64,000 nt of DNA from Diphasiastrum complanatum (lineage: Eukaryota; Streptophyta; Lycopodiopsida; Lycopodiales; Lycopodiaceae). Position numbers and translations under genes: made by a program. The stretch spans positions 16,621,745-16,685,744 of the forward strand of contig CM055113.1 of the NCBI GenBank assembly GCA_029204225.1. The letters run 5' to 3'. Position 1 is the first letter of the stretch. Every line of letters starts with the position of its first letter. This document shows, piece by piece, positions 1 through 11,592 of this stretch. The notes beneath the pieces are model-generated. The model had not been told where the DNA came from and did not search any database. It saw nothing but the letters and a program-made list of their open reading frames with translations.

Positions 1-3000
1 TCTATTCTTGGTCCATTTTGCTGTACTTTGACACGAGGAAGACCTACACTTCCTTCACTGTTGCAGGTAAGGGCATTTCAACTATTACCTTGATTTTTTA
101 AGGATCGGTAGAAATACCATCCTTTGAAATTATATGTCCGAGTACTACCCCATGGGTGACCCAGATTTGACACTTATCAGGGTTTAGAAAAATTCCAAAT
201 CTACGGTAGCGAATGAAGATTTTCTCCAGTGCGTCAAGGTGTGTAGCGGCTGAGGAATGTACATCCAGATCGTCGAGATAAATCTTGACAATCCGATGTA
301 ATAGGTCTTGGAAGGCCAGTTGCATGACCCTCTGAAATGTTGAAGGGGCATTGCATAAGCCAAAAGGCATGACATTATAAGCATAAACCTCCTTCTCTGT
401 GGCAAAGGTCGTTTCATGTTTATCTTTAGGGGCTATTTGGACAAGGAAATAACTGTTGAATCCATCCAAAAAGCTGAAAGCTTCAGCTCCTGCCGTTTCC
501 TCTAAGATTTGGGTCGTTAAAGGCAAGGAAAAATGGTCTTTCTTCGTAACCACATTAAGGTTCTTGAGATCGACACAGATACAGCCACTATTTCAGGCGG
601 AATTTCTTTCATTTCTGTATAGTTCCATGCAAATACATCCCTGTATTTGTGAAGTAAAATTTCCAAATCATAAAGTTGTTCAAGCGAAAGGTGTGCACCA
701 ACATGAACTATGCGCTCCATGTCCTCGTCAGGATCTTTAAGGTCTAATGGCATCGTTTTAGCTGGTCCTTCAAAGGAGTTGGAACTCGGTGTAGGTTCTC
801 GGTGTGGCTGCAGTAACTGGATAACAACGTCATCTAGCGTGAAATCTTTAAATTTTTGTGGAAGATCAAAAGCTGGTTCCACAAAGTTTTCTGGAACTTT
901 GGGAATCATTTGTGTGGAGTCACTACCGGACGTGGAAGCTTGGTCTGATGGTTTGTTGTCTGTCTCTTTAAACAAGGGCTTAATCGGCTGCTTAAGCTTC
1001 TCATGCATCTGTTTTTGATGCTCGGTTAATTTTGTATCGATAATTTTATTTTTTTGTAACCGAGGTTTTTGTGGTTTTTGAGTGGGTGGTGTTGTTGCCT
1101 CAATTATCATGTCATCATCGATTGTATCCTAGACTTCGTCTGGATACACATCCCGTGTGTATACTTTGGGTTTGGGCCTATACGCTTGTGTGTTGGGTAC
1201 TTTGGATGTCAGTTGGACATGAGCCAACGGCTCTGGTGATTTGATCTCCTGAGAAATTGATTTTGGCGGATAACGTTGGGCATCTAGATAAAGGAGTACA
1301 TGTTCATCCGTCATTTCAACATCATCCATGGAAAGAATGCCTTCTTCAGAAACATGGGCGGTAGAGACGCTAGGTTCTTCTGGGCACCAAGCTATAGGAA
1401 TCCAGTCAATTATCATAAGTGGGATGATGGGTGTATCAATGTTTGTAGAAGATGGGAGAATATCCACATCTTCTGCAGCGGTTTCGATATGACATCGATT
1501 GGAATCAGCACAGTCCACAGTGGCTAGTGCCTGACCCCAATTGATTATGTATAGTGGCCTTTTGGTTGGATCGGGACACCATCTGATTCGTCATAAGTTG
1601 TTGATGACCAATCATCATAAACTTTAGCGGGCTTGACATGGCCAGTTGAGTCAACAGTGACTCGTTTGTCGTGATTGCCAAAGGTGATTTTGCTATGCTT
1701 CCAATCTTGGACGACACCTGCCATCTGGAGCCAGGGTGTACCAAGAAGAAATTTATAAGTATTGGCATCTTCTGATAAGTCTAAGATGACACAATCGATT
1801 ACAAATTTGACACCTACTATTCGAACTTTGATATTTGATAAATGACCAGCAGGGTCTGTAACGCGTTGATTAGCCATGTGAAGTTTGTATCGTGGTTGAT
1901 CGAGGGTATGGAAGCCCCATGACTTTGCCAAGGACAAAGCCATTATGTTAACGCCTGATCCGCTATCAAGGATAGCAGATACTGCGGGATAGTCTTTATA
2001 GGACAAAGGCAAGGTGATGCTAGTCCCCTTAGCAACACCTATATTCAGCAGATTCATAGAAATCTGGAAAATTTCAGGAATCTTCCGTTTTTCGCTGTTC
2101 ATCAGGAATAGTAGGCAACTAAAAACTACGATGGATATAGCGTTGAAGCCCGGTGAAAGATTTTATCGCGCTATGGAATGGCATAGTGAGTTTAGCTTGC
2201 AGGAGGTCAGAAAATACTTCAAGTCTCTGTAGGGCTGGCTCTTTGTCAGCGATCTGTGCGGATAACAGACTTTTCGTATGTTCTTCCTCTCCCAAAAACT
2301 CATCTCTAAATTCATTGTACTGCCTTTGTTCCACGTTTGGGTCTGGGTAGTCTTTGGGTAATGTGGAAGCTGTCAAGTGGCTTCCATGTGGGTCAGCTGA
2401 TTTAGCATTGTTTTGCTGGTGTTCTTGTTGTTGGCGTTGTGCTCTAGTGAGAACTCTAACAGGTTCGGATAATATATGACATGTTGGAAGGATCCTATTA
2501 GGTTGTTTAGGACAGTCTTTGAAACTGTGTTTACAAACACAGTCTGGACACTCCACATGGTATTGGTTCTTAACTTTATAGTCAACCATGAAGTGGCCAG
2601 TTTTGCCACAAATAAAACAGCGGTTGCTCATTGGTCCTGTGGCAATAGCATAACCATCTTGGATGGCTAGCTGTGCTAGATTTTCTGATGGTGTAGAATA
2701 CTCATCCCGTTTGCAGAGCATGAGTTGTCAGTTGGATATTGTTGAGAACTAACAGATGGAAGTGTTGTATCGTGATGATATGAGTGATCGTAGGAGTTTT
2801 CTACAAGATGTATTTGTGCAGATTCTCGAGGGTGTCTATGTTTTTGTGCTCCTAGATCAGGTTGTCCCCTTGGAGGTGGTCCTAAGAGCGCCAGCTGTGG
2901 TTGAGGTTCATGTCTAGATTGTCTAGGCAATTCTTGTATATGGAATTGGTTGTTTCATGAGAGATAGTGTTGATTTTGGTTTTGTGAAACAAACTGGTGT

Positions 3001-4439
3001 CGAAGAGGTTGATAATGTCCTCCTGATTGGTTGTGAGACTGGTTCCTCGGGTTATAATAGCAATAGAGTGAGGTATGACCCATAAAGTCGCAGATGTCGC
3101 ATTTGATCAATGAAGTATCTAGGACTGGTTGGTAAGAAGGGCACCATTGCCAGTGTGTGCACCTCGACAATGAGGGCACCATGCGTTCTCTCGTCTATGG
3201 TGGATTTGGCCAGTGGGTAACTGACCTGGCATCAAACTCTAAATAGACTTAAGAGTGTTTTAAAACTCTTTCGTGAGTTTCTCCATCTGTTGTTGGTGTT
3301 TTTGGTTAAGCAACTCCATTTGTATTTTTCGTAACTGTTCTCGTGTTTCCTCGCTTGGTCGAGCCTCTTGGACATCACGATGTGCTCTCCGTTCACGTGA
3401 ATCATCGACATTTGATCCCTCTCGTCTTCTTCCCGAATGGCATCAGACATGGCTTGTTTCAATGATGTGTATTCATCATTGGAGCAAAGTTCACGTCATA
3501 TTCATCGTGGAAGTCCAACGAGGAACCAAATTATGAGCATAGATTCAGTGGGTTGTTCTTGTACCTGACTTTTTAATCTTTAAAATCTTTCGATGTAGTC
3601 ACGTACTTTCTCATCTTTTGTCATTTTGATATTATTTAGCTTGACAAAAGGACTTTTGAAGCAAAATGGCTTGAAGCGTTTGATAAATGCTTCCTTCAAG
3701 AGTGACCAGTCTCGTTTATCTTTACGATCAAGATTAAAAAACCATTCTCGTGCTCAACCGATCATGGTCATTGAGAAGAGCTGGACCATGGCATCTGGTG
3801 ATGTCTCGCCATAGATATCGCATGCATTCTCAAAAACTTGAAGAAATCATTGAGAATCAGCGTTACCATCGTACTTAGGTAAATCTAACTTGGGAGTACG
3901 TTTTTCAGTACGCGGAATATTATTTGCAAAAGCTCTGTTTAAGTGAGCTCATGCATGTGTAGATTCTGCAGCATGAAAATGTGGTCGATCGTATGGAGCT
4001 TCAAAACGCATTGGTTTCCATCTGTCAAATGGGTTGGTGGATGGCTCTTGGACTTGGGATTTCATTCTAGAATATCTACTGAATCGAGCCTGTTCAGTAG
4101 ATGGAGAGACCATCTCTGGTGGATACTCCTCTGTGGAATTTGGATCGTAAGGACGATCCATAACAACTCTAGAGTACCTTAGGATTGGGTAAATAGGCCT
4201 CTTGGACTCTTTGGTAACTTGATTAGTGTTTGTGTTTTTGTTTTTTTGGTGTTGTTTTTTTTTTTTTGTTAAAAATATTAGTCAGAGACTAATAATGTGG
4301 TGGTGTCCAAATGGCATAGTTGTTTTGTCTTTTGGTGTTAGGGTTTTGAAATAAAGTTCGAAAGAACTGTGGTATTTGGCAAACACTGAGACCTAGTCAA
4401 ATAAGAAAGTTGACTTTGTCTTGAAGTTGACTTGGTTCA

Positions 4440-5045
4440 GGTTGGAAGTCAAAGCTCTCGATTGAGAATTGATAGAAATCCTCGGTTGAGAATTGATAGA
4501 AAGGTTCGGTTGAAATTTGATAAAACAATCTGGTTGAAATTTGATAGAACAGTCCGGTTGAGATCTGAGAGACAGCTCTGGTTGAGATCTAAGAGGAAGC
4601 TTCGGTCGAGATTTGAGAGGAAGCTCCGGTCGAGATTTGACAAGAAGCTCCAATCGAGATTTGACAGGAAAGCTCCGATTGAAATTTGACAGAAATTTCT
4701 TTGGTTGAGATTCGATAGACAGCTCCGGTTGAGATCTAATAGGAATGCCATCTGTTGAGTTTTTAGCAGAGGCTCCAGTTGAGATTTCAGAAGAGGCTTC
4801 GGTTGAGATTTTAGAAGAGGCTCTGGTTGAGATTTTAGCAGAGGCTCCGGTTGAGATTTCAAAAGAGGCTCCGGTTGAGATTTCAGCAGAGGCTCCGATT
4901 GAGATTACAGCAGAGGCTCCGATTGAGATGTCAGAAGAGGCTCCGATTGAGATTTTAGCAAAGGCTCTGGTTGAGATTTTAGAATATGCTCCGGGTGAAA
5001 TTTTACAGAATGTTTCCGGTCGAGAAGTAATTGAAAGGCTTGGGT
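4440..5045 (-). repeat. minisatellite of about 24-30 bp units in the gypsy 5' region
   Basis: More than twenty degenerate copies of a unit like GGCTCCGGTTGAGATTT with a variable AGCAGA/AGAAGA spacer. Copies are most regular between 4745 and 4990. A related array of opposite orientation sits in the sister relic at 8280-8640. The repeated unit can be read in any frame, but that is a by-product of the repetition, not a gene. Confidence 0.9.
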
Positions 5046-5347
5046 GAGATCTGATCGATGAGCATCGGTTGAGATTGAACTCAAGACTGGGCAGGATATT
5101 GCGAGTAGTTATTCGGTCGAGAGTGAGTGTGTAGTTTCGATAGGTAAATGAAACAAGGTTTCATCCGGACGAGAGTCGTGGAGCTCGGCTAGGGAAGGAG
5201 CGTGAAGCCTCGGTCGATAATGGAGCTGTACGTCGATTGAGAACAAAGTAACGAGCTTGTAATGATGCGTGTTGGAGATTTCAGCAGCACAGATCAGAAA
5301 GGTTTGGCCTGGATAAGTGTATGTATAGCTGTGGATATAGTGCCAAA

Positions 5348-5378
5348 TGTTCACAGATTCCTACTGAATCTGTGAACA
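5348..5378. repeat. perfect 13-bp inverted repeat at the gypsy LTR tip
   Basis: TGTTCACAGATTC and its exact reverse complement flank the 5-base loop CTACT. Read on the minus strand the sequence begins TGTTCACAG, a possible LTR start. Confidence 0.85.
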
Positions 5379-5445
5379 CGATTCTTTTTCGTTCTTATTC
5401 TCTGTTACTTTCGTTGGTTACAGTTCTTTACAGTTTTAATCTTCT

Positions 5446-6415
5446 TGTTAGAACGGTTTCCAAGCAAAAGTGTTTCTAAGATTACAACGTGTATTCCCAG
5501 CCTGTCAGTGGGGAGAAACGGTTACGTTACTCAGCTACATGCATTTACAAGCCTTGCAACCAGTCCTAGCTCAGCATAGATCAACGTTCTGAATCAGAGA
5601 GCAAATCTACAATCTATCTAGGAAATCAGAGAACAATGCAATGACAAGATTAAGCTACTCAGCAAGAAATAAGAAACAAGAAAACTAGTTTCCTAACAGC
5701 ATTTTAGTAGCCCAATGATCAAGAAACACCCATTTCTTGATGCTTGGAATACCCAAGAACAATCAAGAACAAGATTGTTAGAGAGTATGCAAATCAGATC
5801 CACAATCTCAGTCTCTATAGTTTACCTACATGCTGAAACTACAAAAACAAATAACAAGAAAGTTAATCCACATCTACATTCCACAAGCAAGAGAGTAAGC
5901 AAGAAATCTAATTAATCCACAACACAAAAGAAAAATAGAACATGCTCATAGAAATTTCACTCAAGAAGATTGCCATGAACAAGGAGCCTCACAATCATCA
6001 AGAACTCATGGAAGATCTTCTTTATTCACTCAAGATAAATTGACAATACAATCAAAGCTCTCTCATAAGAGAGGGGGGCCTTAAATAAGCAAGAAGGCTG
6101 CCCATGTGGAGCCATGGCAATTCCACTAATTTGGAAATTACAAGTGAAAAAAGCCCTTCCACTAGTGGTCACCATCAAAAGGTGGCTCACTCTAAATTAT
6201 TTAAGGGGTCTACACTATTTGCAATGCCTAGGAAATATTACTAGCTCCTGCATGGTCATTCCTTCTCTGGGATACACCATGTAGGCTCACATAGATAATA
6301 ACTGTCATCCTACCTAGTAATCGTCGGCTCTCATGCTCGGCTCTCAGCTTCTTCTGTGTTTTCAGCTTGGCTTGGCATCTGGGAATTCTCTGGAATCCGC
6401 TAACATTTCCATAGC
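5446..6415 (-). mobile_element. probable solo or orphan LTR (970 bp)
   Basis: Ends form matching TGTTAG...CTAACA termini at 5446 and 6415. On the minus strand a TTATTTAAGG TATA-like motif lies near 6080. No coding domains are attached and no clear target-site duplication is visible (CTTCT left, TTTCC right), so it may be a solo LTR with decayed flanks. Family probably copia-like, from general appearance only. Confidence 0.5.
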
Positions 6416-7140
6416 CCTAAAACTTTCGCTTTTTCATTTTTTACCGTTACACTCGACTTTTGCATTTTTGTTTTTATAGACCTTCGGGTTTTTTTGTTTT
6501 TTACCGTTACACTCGACCTCCGGATTTTTCATTTTTGTAAACTTTCGGTTTTCCATTTTTCGCTTTTTTGCAGACCTCCGCAATTTTCGTTTTCTCCCTA
6601 AACCCTAACTTGTCACGTTTTTCGTTTTCTACCATAATCCTAAATTGTTGCATGTTTCGGTTTATACCCTAACCCTAAATTGTCGCATTTTTCATTTTTG
6701 CTAAACCCTACACTGTCGTATTTTTCACTTTTGTACCAAAGCCCTAAACTGTCTCATTTTTCACTTTTTTAGTTTTCGCCAACTTTGCATTCTTCGCTTT
6801 TTCACAACTGTAAAACTTCGCATTTCTCACTTTATTGCCATAAACCTAACCTGTCGCATTCTTTGCTTTTTTACCATAGCCCTAAACTGTCGTTTTTTTG
6901 GGATTTTTGCCACCTTCGCATTTTTCGATTTTTCACAACCGTTACCTTCGCATTTTTCACGTTTTTAACCAACCTTAAACCTTTGTGTTTTTCGTTCTTT
7001 CTCTACACCTTTGAGTTTTTCGCTTTTTTCAGACTTTCGGTTTTTTGCTTTTTTGCAGCCTTCTCTTTTTCGCTTTTTTGGATTTTGGAGAATTTCTGAT
7101 CTTTAAAATTTCCACGATTCTTTGATTTTTCTTGTTTTTT
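6404..7140. repeat. degenerate T-rich minisatellite with telomere-like CCCTAAA words
   Basis: About fifteen irregular units of 40-55 bases built from CCCTAAACTGTCGC followed by ATTTTTCGCTTTTTT. Isolated telomere-type words appear, for example CCCTAAACCCTAAC near 6597 and CCCTAACCCTAAA near 6667. It sits between the LTR and the plus-strand gypsy relic and could be that element's leader. Two related blocks recur at 16800-17035. Confidence 0.75.
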
Positions 7141-7261
7141 TTTTTTAAAATCTCTCATTTTGAAGCTTTTGCACTTTTTTTTCAGAATAAAAAAAAAAAA
7201 AAACAACAAACAAAAAACCAAAAAAGTTGAAGTTACAAAAGAACCCAAGAGACCTATATAA

Positions 7262-7900
7262 CCAATCATAAGGTACTCCGGATTTGCTATGGATCGTCTT
7301 TACGATCCGAATTCCACATAGGACTATCCACCAGAGATGGTCTCTGCATCTACAGAACAGGCTTGATACAATAGATATTCTCAGATGAAGTCCCAAATCC
7401 ATGAGCCCTCAACCAATCCAAGGCCATAGGATGGGTAACCCCATTTCATCCTTTGTATGGTCAAGAGGCAGTAATGCATGTTGAATTCTTAGTGCCTTCT
7501 TTAAGAGTCATGGAAGCCTTCTCTACAGATCTCTGTGAGAAAGCTACAATTGAGCAACAAGTAAAGACCAGCTATTTACATTAGCCCAGTTATGCGAAAC
7601 TAGATTCATATCCTATCACGCACAACTACTTAACAAAAGACGCCAAAAGGCCTGGCATGACCGTCACTTACGCAACAAGGATTTACACTTAGGTGACTAG
7701 GTGCTTCTTTATACATCTAAGAAGCACCCTAGAAAATTGAAATTCAGCAGTGAAGGTCCATATATTATCAATAAATTTTTTTCCTAATGGTGCAGTCCAG
7801 CTGCAAAATTTGATGGAGTACTCCTAGACACTGTCGTCAACGGTGGTCATCTACGGCGGTATTACGAGGAGTTATTTTTTGTTGACCCAATTTAACTCTA
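7262..7900 (+). mobile_element. Ty3/gypsy internal deletion relic, sister of the element at 1-5378
   Basis: The gag start (7262-7420) is about 80 percent like the reverse complement of 4000-4170. It is followed directly by the integrase carboxy end (7424-7890, containing YGQEAVM and HLRRYYEELFF-like sequence); the middle of the element is absent. Broken several times. Opposite in orientation to its sister. Confidence 0.75.
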
Positions 7901-8279
7901 ATCCCATGGTATATATTTTACATTTTTTCTTGTTTCGTTATGCTCTTTTTCAATGACTATTTTTTGTATCCTTTTATTGTACATGGCTGTATTTATTTAC
8001 TTTACTGCATCTTTATTTTTTTCTATAAATTCACATTCAGCATGCGTGTTATAGGTCAATAAATGACTGTCTACGTCACTAGGACAAGATTTGTCATAGT
8101 TTAGGCCATTTCATTTTTGCCTATATGATCACTCAGTATTTCCAGTTATAACATAAAACTGGTCACTAGGATACTTCTTTCCAATGAGAACTTCTACTTC
8201 GAACCACAATCATATTTTTCCTCATGAAGTTCTCCATTTAAATCACAACGATCCATTCCTCAATAACTACTTGGTTGGC

Positions 8280-8645
8280 ATCTCGATCGATGGCTTTCAG
8301 TTAGATCTCGACCGACGGCTTTCAATAAGATCTCGACCAACGGCTTTCAATAAAATCTCGACTGATGAATTTCAGTCAGATCTTGATCGACGGATTTCAG
8401 TCAGTTCTCAACCGACGGGTTTCAATCAGATCTCAACTGAAGGATCTTAGTCAGATCTCAACCGAATCATTTCAGTCAGATATTGGCCAAGGAGTTTCAG
8501 TCAGATCTCGATCGACGAATTTTAGTCAGCTCTCGACACGGGTTTCAGTCAGATCTTGATTGAAGGATTTCAGTAAGATCTCGACCGAAGACATTGATTA
8601 AGATCTCGACCAAATTTTTTGTCTATTAAAATACTTGACTAAGCC
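8280..8645 (+). repeat. minisatellite of about 25-28 bp units, probably inside the relic's 3' LTR
   Basis: About thirteen copies of a unit like TCAGATCTCGACCGACGG(A/C)TTTCAG. The consensus is related to the reverse complement of the array at 4440-5045, which fits a repeat that travels in the LTR or untranslated part of one gypsy family. Confidence 0.85.
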
Positions 8646-8954
8646 ATCACATCAAATCTTGACCGAAGCAAGATGACGGCCGCCATAAATACCTTGAAAA
8701 CGAAGACATTCGTACCTCATCAATGTACAAATATTGGAGTTTTCTTGCAAATATCTACTAGCAATCTTGCTACTTCCATGTCATTTCTGACGCTCTCCTG
8801 TTGCATCCCTCCGCCCTTGACACCACATTACATCCATCGAGTTTTAGCCATCCTTGTTTGAACACCACAAAGAGCGCCATCACCAACACTTCCAACCCTA
8901 ACATCGTCGGCAGTCAAACCATTTTTGTGAAACTTCTCGCACACCTGAGAGGTA

Positions 8955-9720
8955 GTGTCGCGCGAGCACAAATCACGCTCTCGTTACACTATTGAGAACA
9001 TCATCATCACTATTCTCACGCACTTTTGGTTTTTCTACTTCCTTCACCACCCACACCATTCTATTTTCACAGTTCTCCATCATTTCCATCTTTCCAACCT
9101 TCCAATACTCCACCGCCATCTACACATCCTGTCTCTTTCAGCCATTCTACTTCACCCTTTCTACTCTACCATTCCAACCTCACTACATAAATTTCTTTTC
9201 TTACAAAGACACCATATTCACACACCTTCGCTTTGGACACCTCTCACCACCATCTCAACCGACACATCCAGTCACATCTCAAATGTGCCTCCAGTCACCT
9301 TCTCAACCGAAGCCTCTAGTTCCACTCTCGACCAAGCCGAAACCACTGTTACCTTTGTTTCAAAACTCGACCGAACTAGTTTTTCTAGAACAATTTCTTA
9401 CCAGTTCTCCAACATGTCATCCAATCAGAGTTCCAGTTCAGAAGACCCATATACAAATAAGATCGACATCCAGATAGGCAAGTTGGATATTCAAGAGATG
9501 CAAACCTAGTACCAATAGGCACAACAATTTTTCAAGGAGATTGAGTTCCAAGTTCCTGTCCTGGCTGGGTCTCAGAGTCCATACTTGTTACATATGGCGT
9601 ACGCCAACTACAATATCACTGCAAAGTCTTGCCAATTCATAGTTCCTCCCAACGGGAACTATGTCTACAATATATCTTTTGCGGTGGCAGATTTGCATAC
9701 ATTCGGATTCCCTTGAGGCC
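8955..9720 (+). pseudogene. unassigned + strand reading frame, possibly gag-like end of a retroelement
   Basis: An open stretch to 9509 is rich in His, Ser, Phe and Thr in its first half (low-complexity translation of CT-rich DNA) and then more protein-like (SSNQSSSSEDPYTNKIDIQI). Protein-like sequence continues in another frame to about 9715. It lies just after the minisatellite of a gypsy relic, so a leader plus gag start of a further element is the best guess. I do not recognise the family. Confidence 0.3.
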
Positions 9721-9724
9721 CAAA

Positions 9725-10385
9725 TGTTGTTACTAGGACGCTCCAAAAGATTGAGAAAACAACATATTTTAAATATATTAAAGTACACACAACGTTCAAG
9801 AACAACTACACCACAATATCTCACTATATTACCACCAAAATGCAAAAAATAGATGTAAAACCCAAAGAGATATCTTCCATAAAAATGAATGAGAGATGAA
9901 TTTCTCCCACACTTGTATGCCTATTTATATCAGCCTCTTGACCTATTTAGATCATCTTGTCCAAGCATATAAACTTATGAAATTTTCTAGATACTTGCCA
10001 AAAATCTAGATCTAACTTGACTAGATTCAATGTATCTCTACTAACCAATTAGAGTAGGTCCAAATCCGACCTAATCCACCTATATACTTGTTAAAAATAG
10101 TAAGGACACTATTTTTTCCTTGAAAAAATTGCCTCTCGAGTTGTTCCATGTAGGCTTCTCCAACCAACCTTTTGTCATCTCGACCATGAGTGAACAATTC
10201 ACCATAATCATAGAATGCTTTGAGTTGATGAAGAGATTTGAGATCCATGTTGTGGATCTTCCCAAAAAGCACTTTTCCACTGTCGCCCTTTCCTCCGCAA
10301 GACTCCCTCTTAATGATTGCATCATAAGAAGTAGAAACCTCTTGAACATTCAAAGCCATGAAAAAAATCATTAGTACCTTCAACA
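9725..10385 (-). mobile_element. possible minus-strand LTR
   Basis: TGTTG at 9725 and CAACA at 10385 could be LTR tips. The reverse complement near 9926 holds GATATAAATAGG, a good TATA box, with a candidate transcribed part to its left. An open minus-strand stretch (10027-10386) within it contains YMEQLERQFFQGK but matches nothing I know. Confidence 0.35.
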
Positions 10386-10490
10386 TAAGGATTGAAGTAT
10401 CTTTTTTTCCAAAAAAAAAGTACTTCTACTCAATGATTTTGGTAATGACTCATATGATAATGATTCTCCCTCACTATCATTCACAATAAA

Positions 10491-10511
10491 GAGGGAGAGA
10501 GAGAGAGAGGG
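10491..10511. repeat. (GA)n microsatellite
   Basis: Short pure GA/AG run inside LTR-like sequence. Confidence 0.85.
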
Positions 10512-10539
10512 TAAGATGAAGGTTAGCTGAAATGCTCAC

Positions 10540-11082
10540 TATTATGCTTATGGAGAAACCTTAACTAGCACAAAGCAAAACCAATGGAAACTCAAAACAA
10601 TAAGCAAATCACAAGAAGAACATAAGCAAGATTGATTAGCAAATGAGGATGCTTGAGCTCTCAAAATAGTAGAGTCTCCTCCTCTCTATTAAGCATGGAA
10701 ATATGATACAAATGGTGTCTTTTTATGGATGGGGAAGGCCCTTGCTCCCTTCTCCTATGCTATTCTAAGGAAGGTGGGATTGAAATCCACACCCTTCATA
10801 AAAAAACACAAACTAATCAATGGTGGAGAGAGAAACACACTTCACCTACCACCAATTGACTTTGACTAACTAACCAAACTTAGGAACTTAAGTTTAAGCT
10901 TAACTTTGGCCTTCTAATATTATTTTAATTACATGGCCCAAAGTCAAGTTTATGTCCAAAATTATTTATTTACAAGTGCTCATCGGGCCATGGGCTTACC
11001 CACACAGGATGCCACGACCCTCGCAACTATTTCTATTTTTTCGTCTTTATTTATGTATAGAGTGGTGGGAATACTCCCAACA
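10540..11082 (-). mobile_element. LTR of the minus-strand copia relic (left boundary uncertain)
   Basis: On the minus strand the sequence begins TGTTGGGAGTATTCCC at 11082, a typical LTR start. It sits at the 3' side of the copia relic 11128-12623, in the position of a 3' LTR. The other end was not found. Confidence 0.45.
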
Positions 11083-11127
11083 GGGCCCACAGCCTGAAGT
11101 AGTGTCGGTCCCTTGGCACTATGGCGC

Positions 11128-11592
11128 TTAGTACAGGCTCCATTTAGTGCGTCGTTGTTGGATGAGGTAGCTTGTCACGTCCTCCATGAATGCTAGTCTT
11201 GGTATGTTTTTCTTGTCCTTAGGAGTATAGAAGGCCTTATGTACACTGGTGAGCCATGCTTGGTCGATCCAATGTTGGAATTTGATTGGCCATGGATCAT
11301 CGAGTAAGGCCGCTCTATAATACACACGCGCCACTAGTAGTTGGTCTTCAACTTTTTTCAAAACCAGGATGGTATTGGGATCAAAACATATTGTTGGCAA
11401 AACATCATCCCATTTGGTGGGGACTCCCATCAGAAATTCTAGGCCTCGGGTGTAGGTTGTAGCCGCGCGAACTGTTGGGTCGGGACAGTTTAGATAATGC
11501 TGTGAGAACTGAATGAGAGCCCTCTTAGCGTCTACGTCTCTCTTCCACCCATACTCTGATTCGGTTCTCAGCCAATTTCTTGTGTTCAGCAT
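11128..11592 (-). CDS. 154-codon reading frame of unknown origin inside the copia relic
   Basis: Seen: an open minus-strand frame of balanced composition with motifs such as LNCPDPTVRAATTYTRG, PTKWDDVLPTICFDP and DDPWPIKFQHWIDQAW. It overlaps the protease piece at one end and stops 46 bases before the LTR tip at 11082. It does not match gag, protease, integrase, RT or RNase H patterns that I know. It has no transit peptide, membrane segment or repeat. Possibilities are a captured host gene piece, an element-specific extra protein, or gag of an unfamiliar lineage. Complete, uninterrupted coding is notable among such broken neighbours, but expression is unproven. Confidence 0.4.
   Translation of the reverse strand: MLNTRNWLRTESEYGWKRDVDAKRALIQFSQHYLNCPDPTVRAATTYTRGLEFLMGVPTKWDDVLPTICFDPNTILVLKKVEDQLLVARVYYRAALLDDPWPIKFQHWIDQAWLTSVHKAFYTPKDKKNIPRLAFMEDVTSYLIQQRRTKWSLY

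Larger units (their letters stand above)
1..5378 (-). mobile_element. Ty3/gypsy LTR retrotransposon fossil, cut by the window edge
   Basis: Minus strand, right to left: putative 5' LTR/leader (about 4200-5378), gag (about 2700-4160), a CCHC-type zinc knuckle (CFICGKTGHF near 2600), aspartic protease with LDSGSGVN (about 1950-2000), a linker, then reverse transcriptase (about 100-550, with YLDDLDV and MPFGLCNAPSTFQR). RNase H and integrase would lie beyond the left edge. RT style is that of non-chromovirus (Tat/Athila-like) gypsy. Several breaks interrupt the coding region, so it is dead. The left arm of a perfect 13-bp inverted repeat starts at 5348 and the right arm ends at 5378, the likely LTR tip. 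Confidence 0.85.

Noticed and set aside
4440-5045. CRISPR-like direct repeats
   Set aside because: Units are adjacent and degenerate with no unique spacers, and the setting is a plant retroelement.
4745-5047. Repetitive 100-codon open frame (PVEIS/EEA pattern)
   Set aside because: It is a translation of the minisatellite; similar open frames appear on both strands of the array.
6595-6680. Interstitial telomere tract
   Set aside because: Only one or two CCCTAAA words at a time, within a different repeat; not a telomere array.
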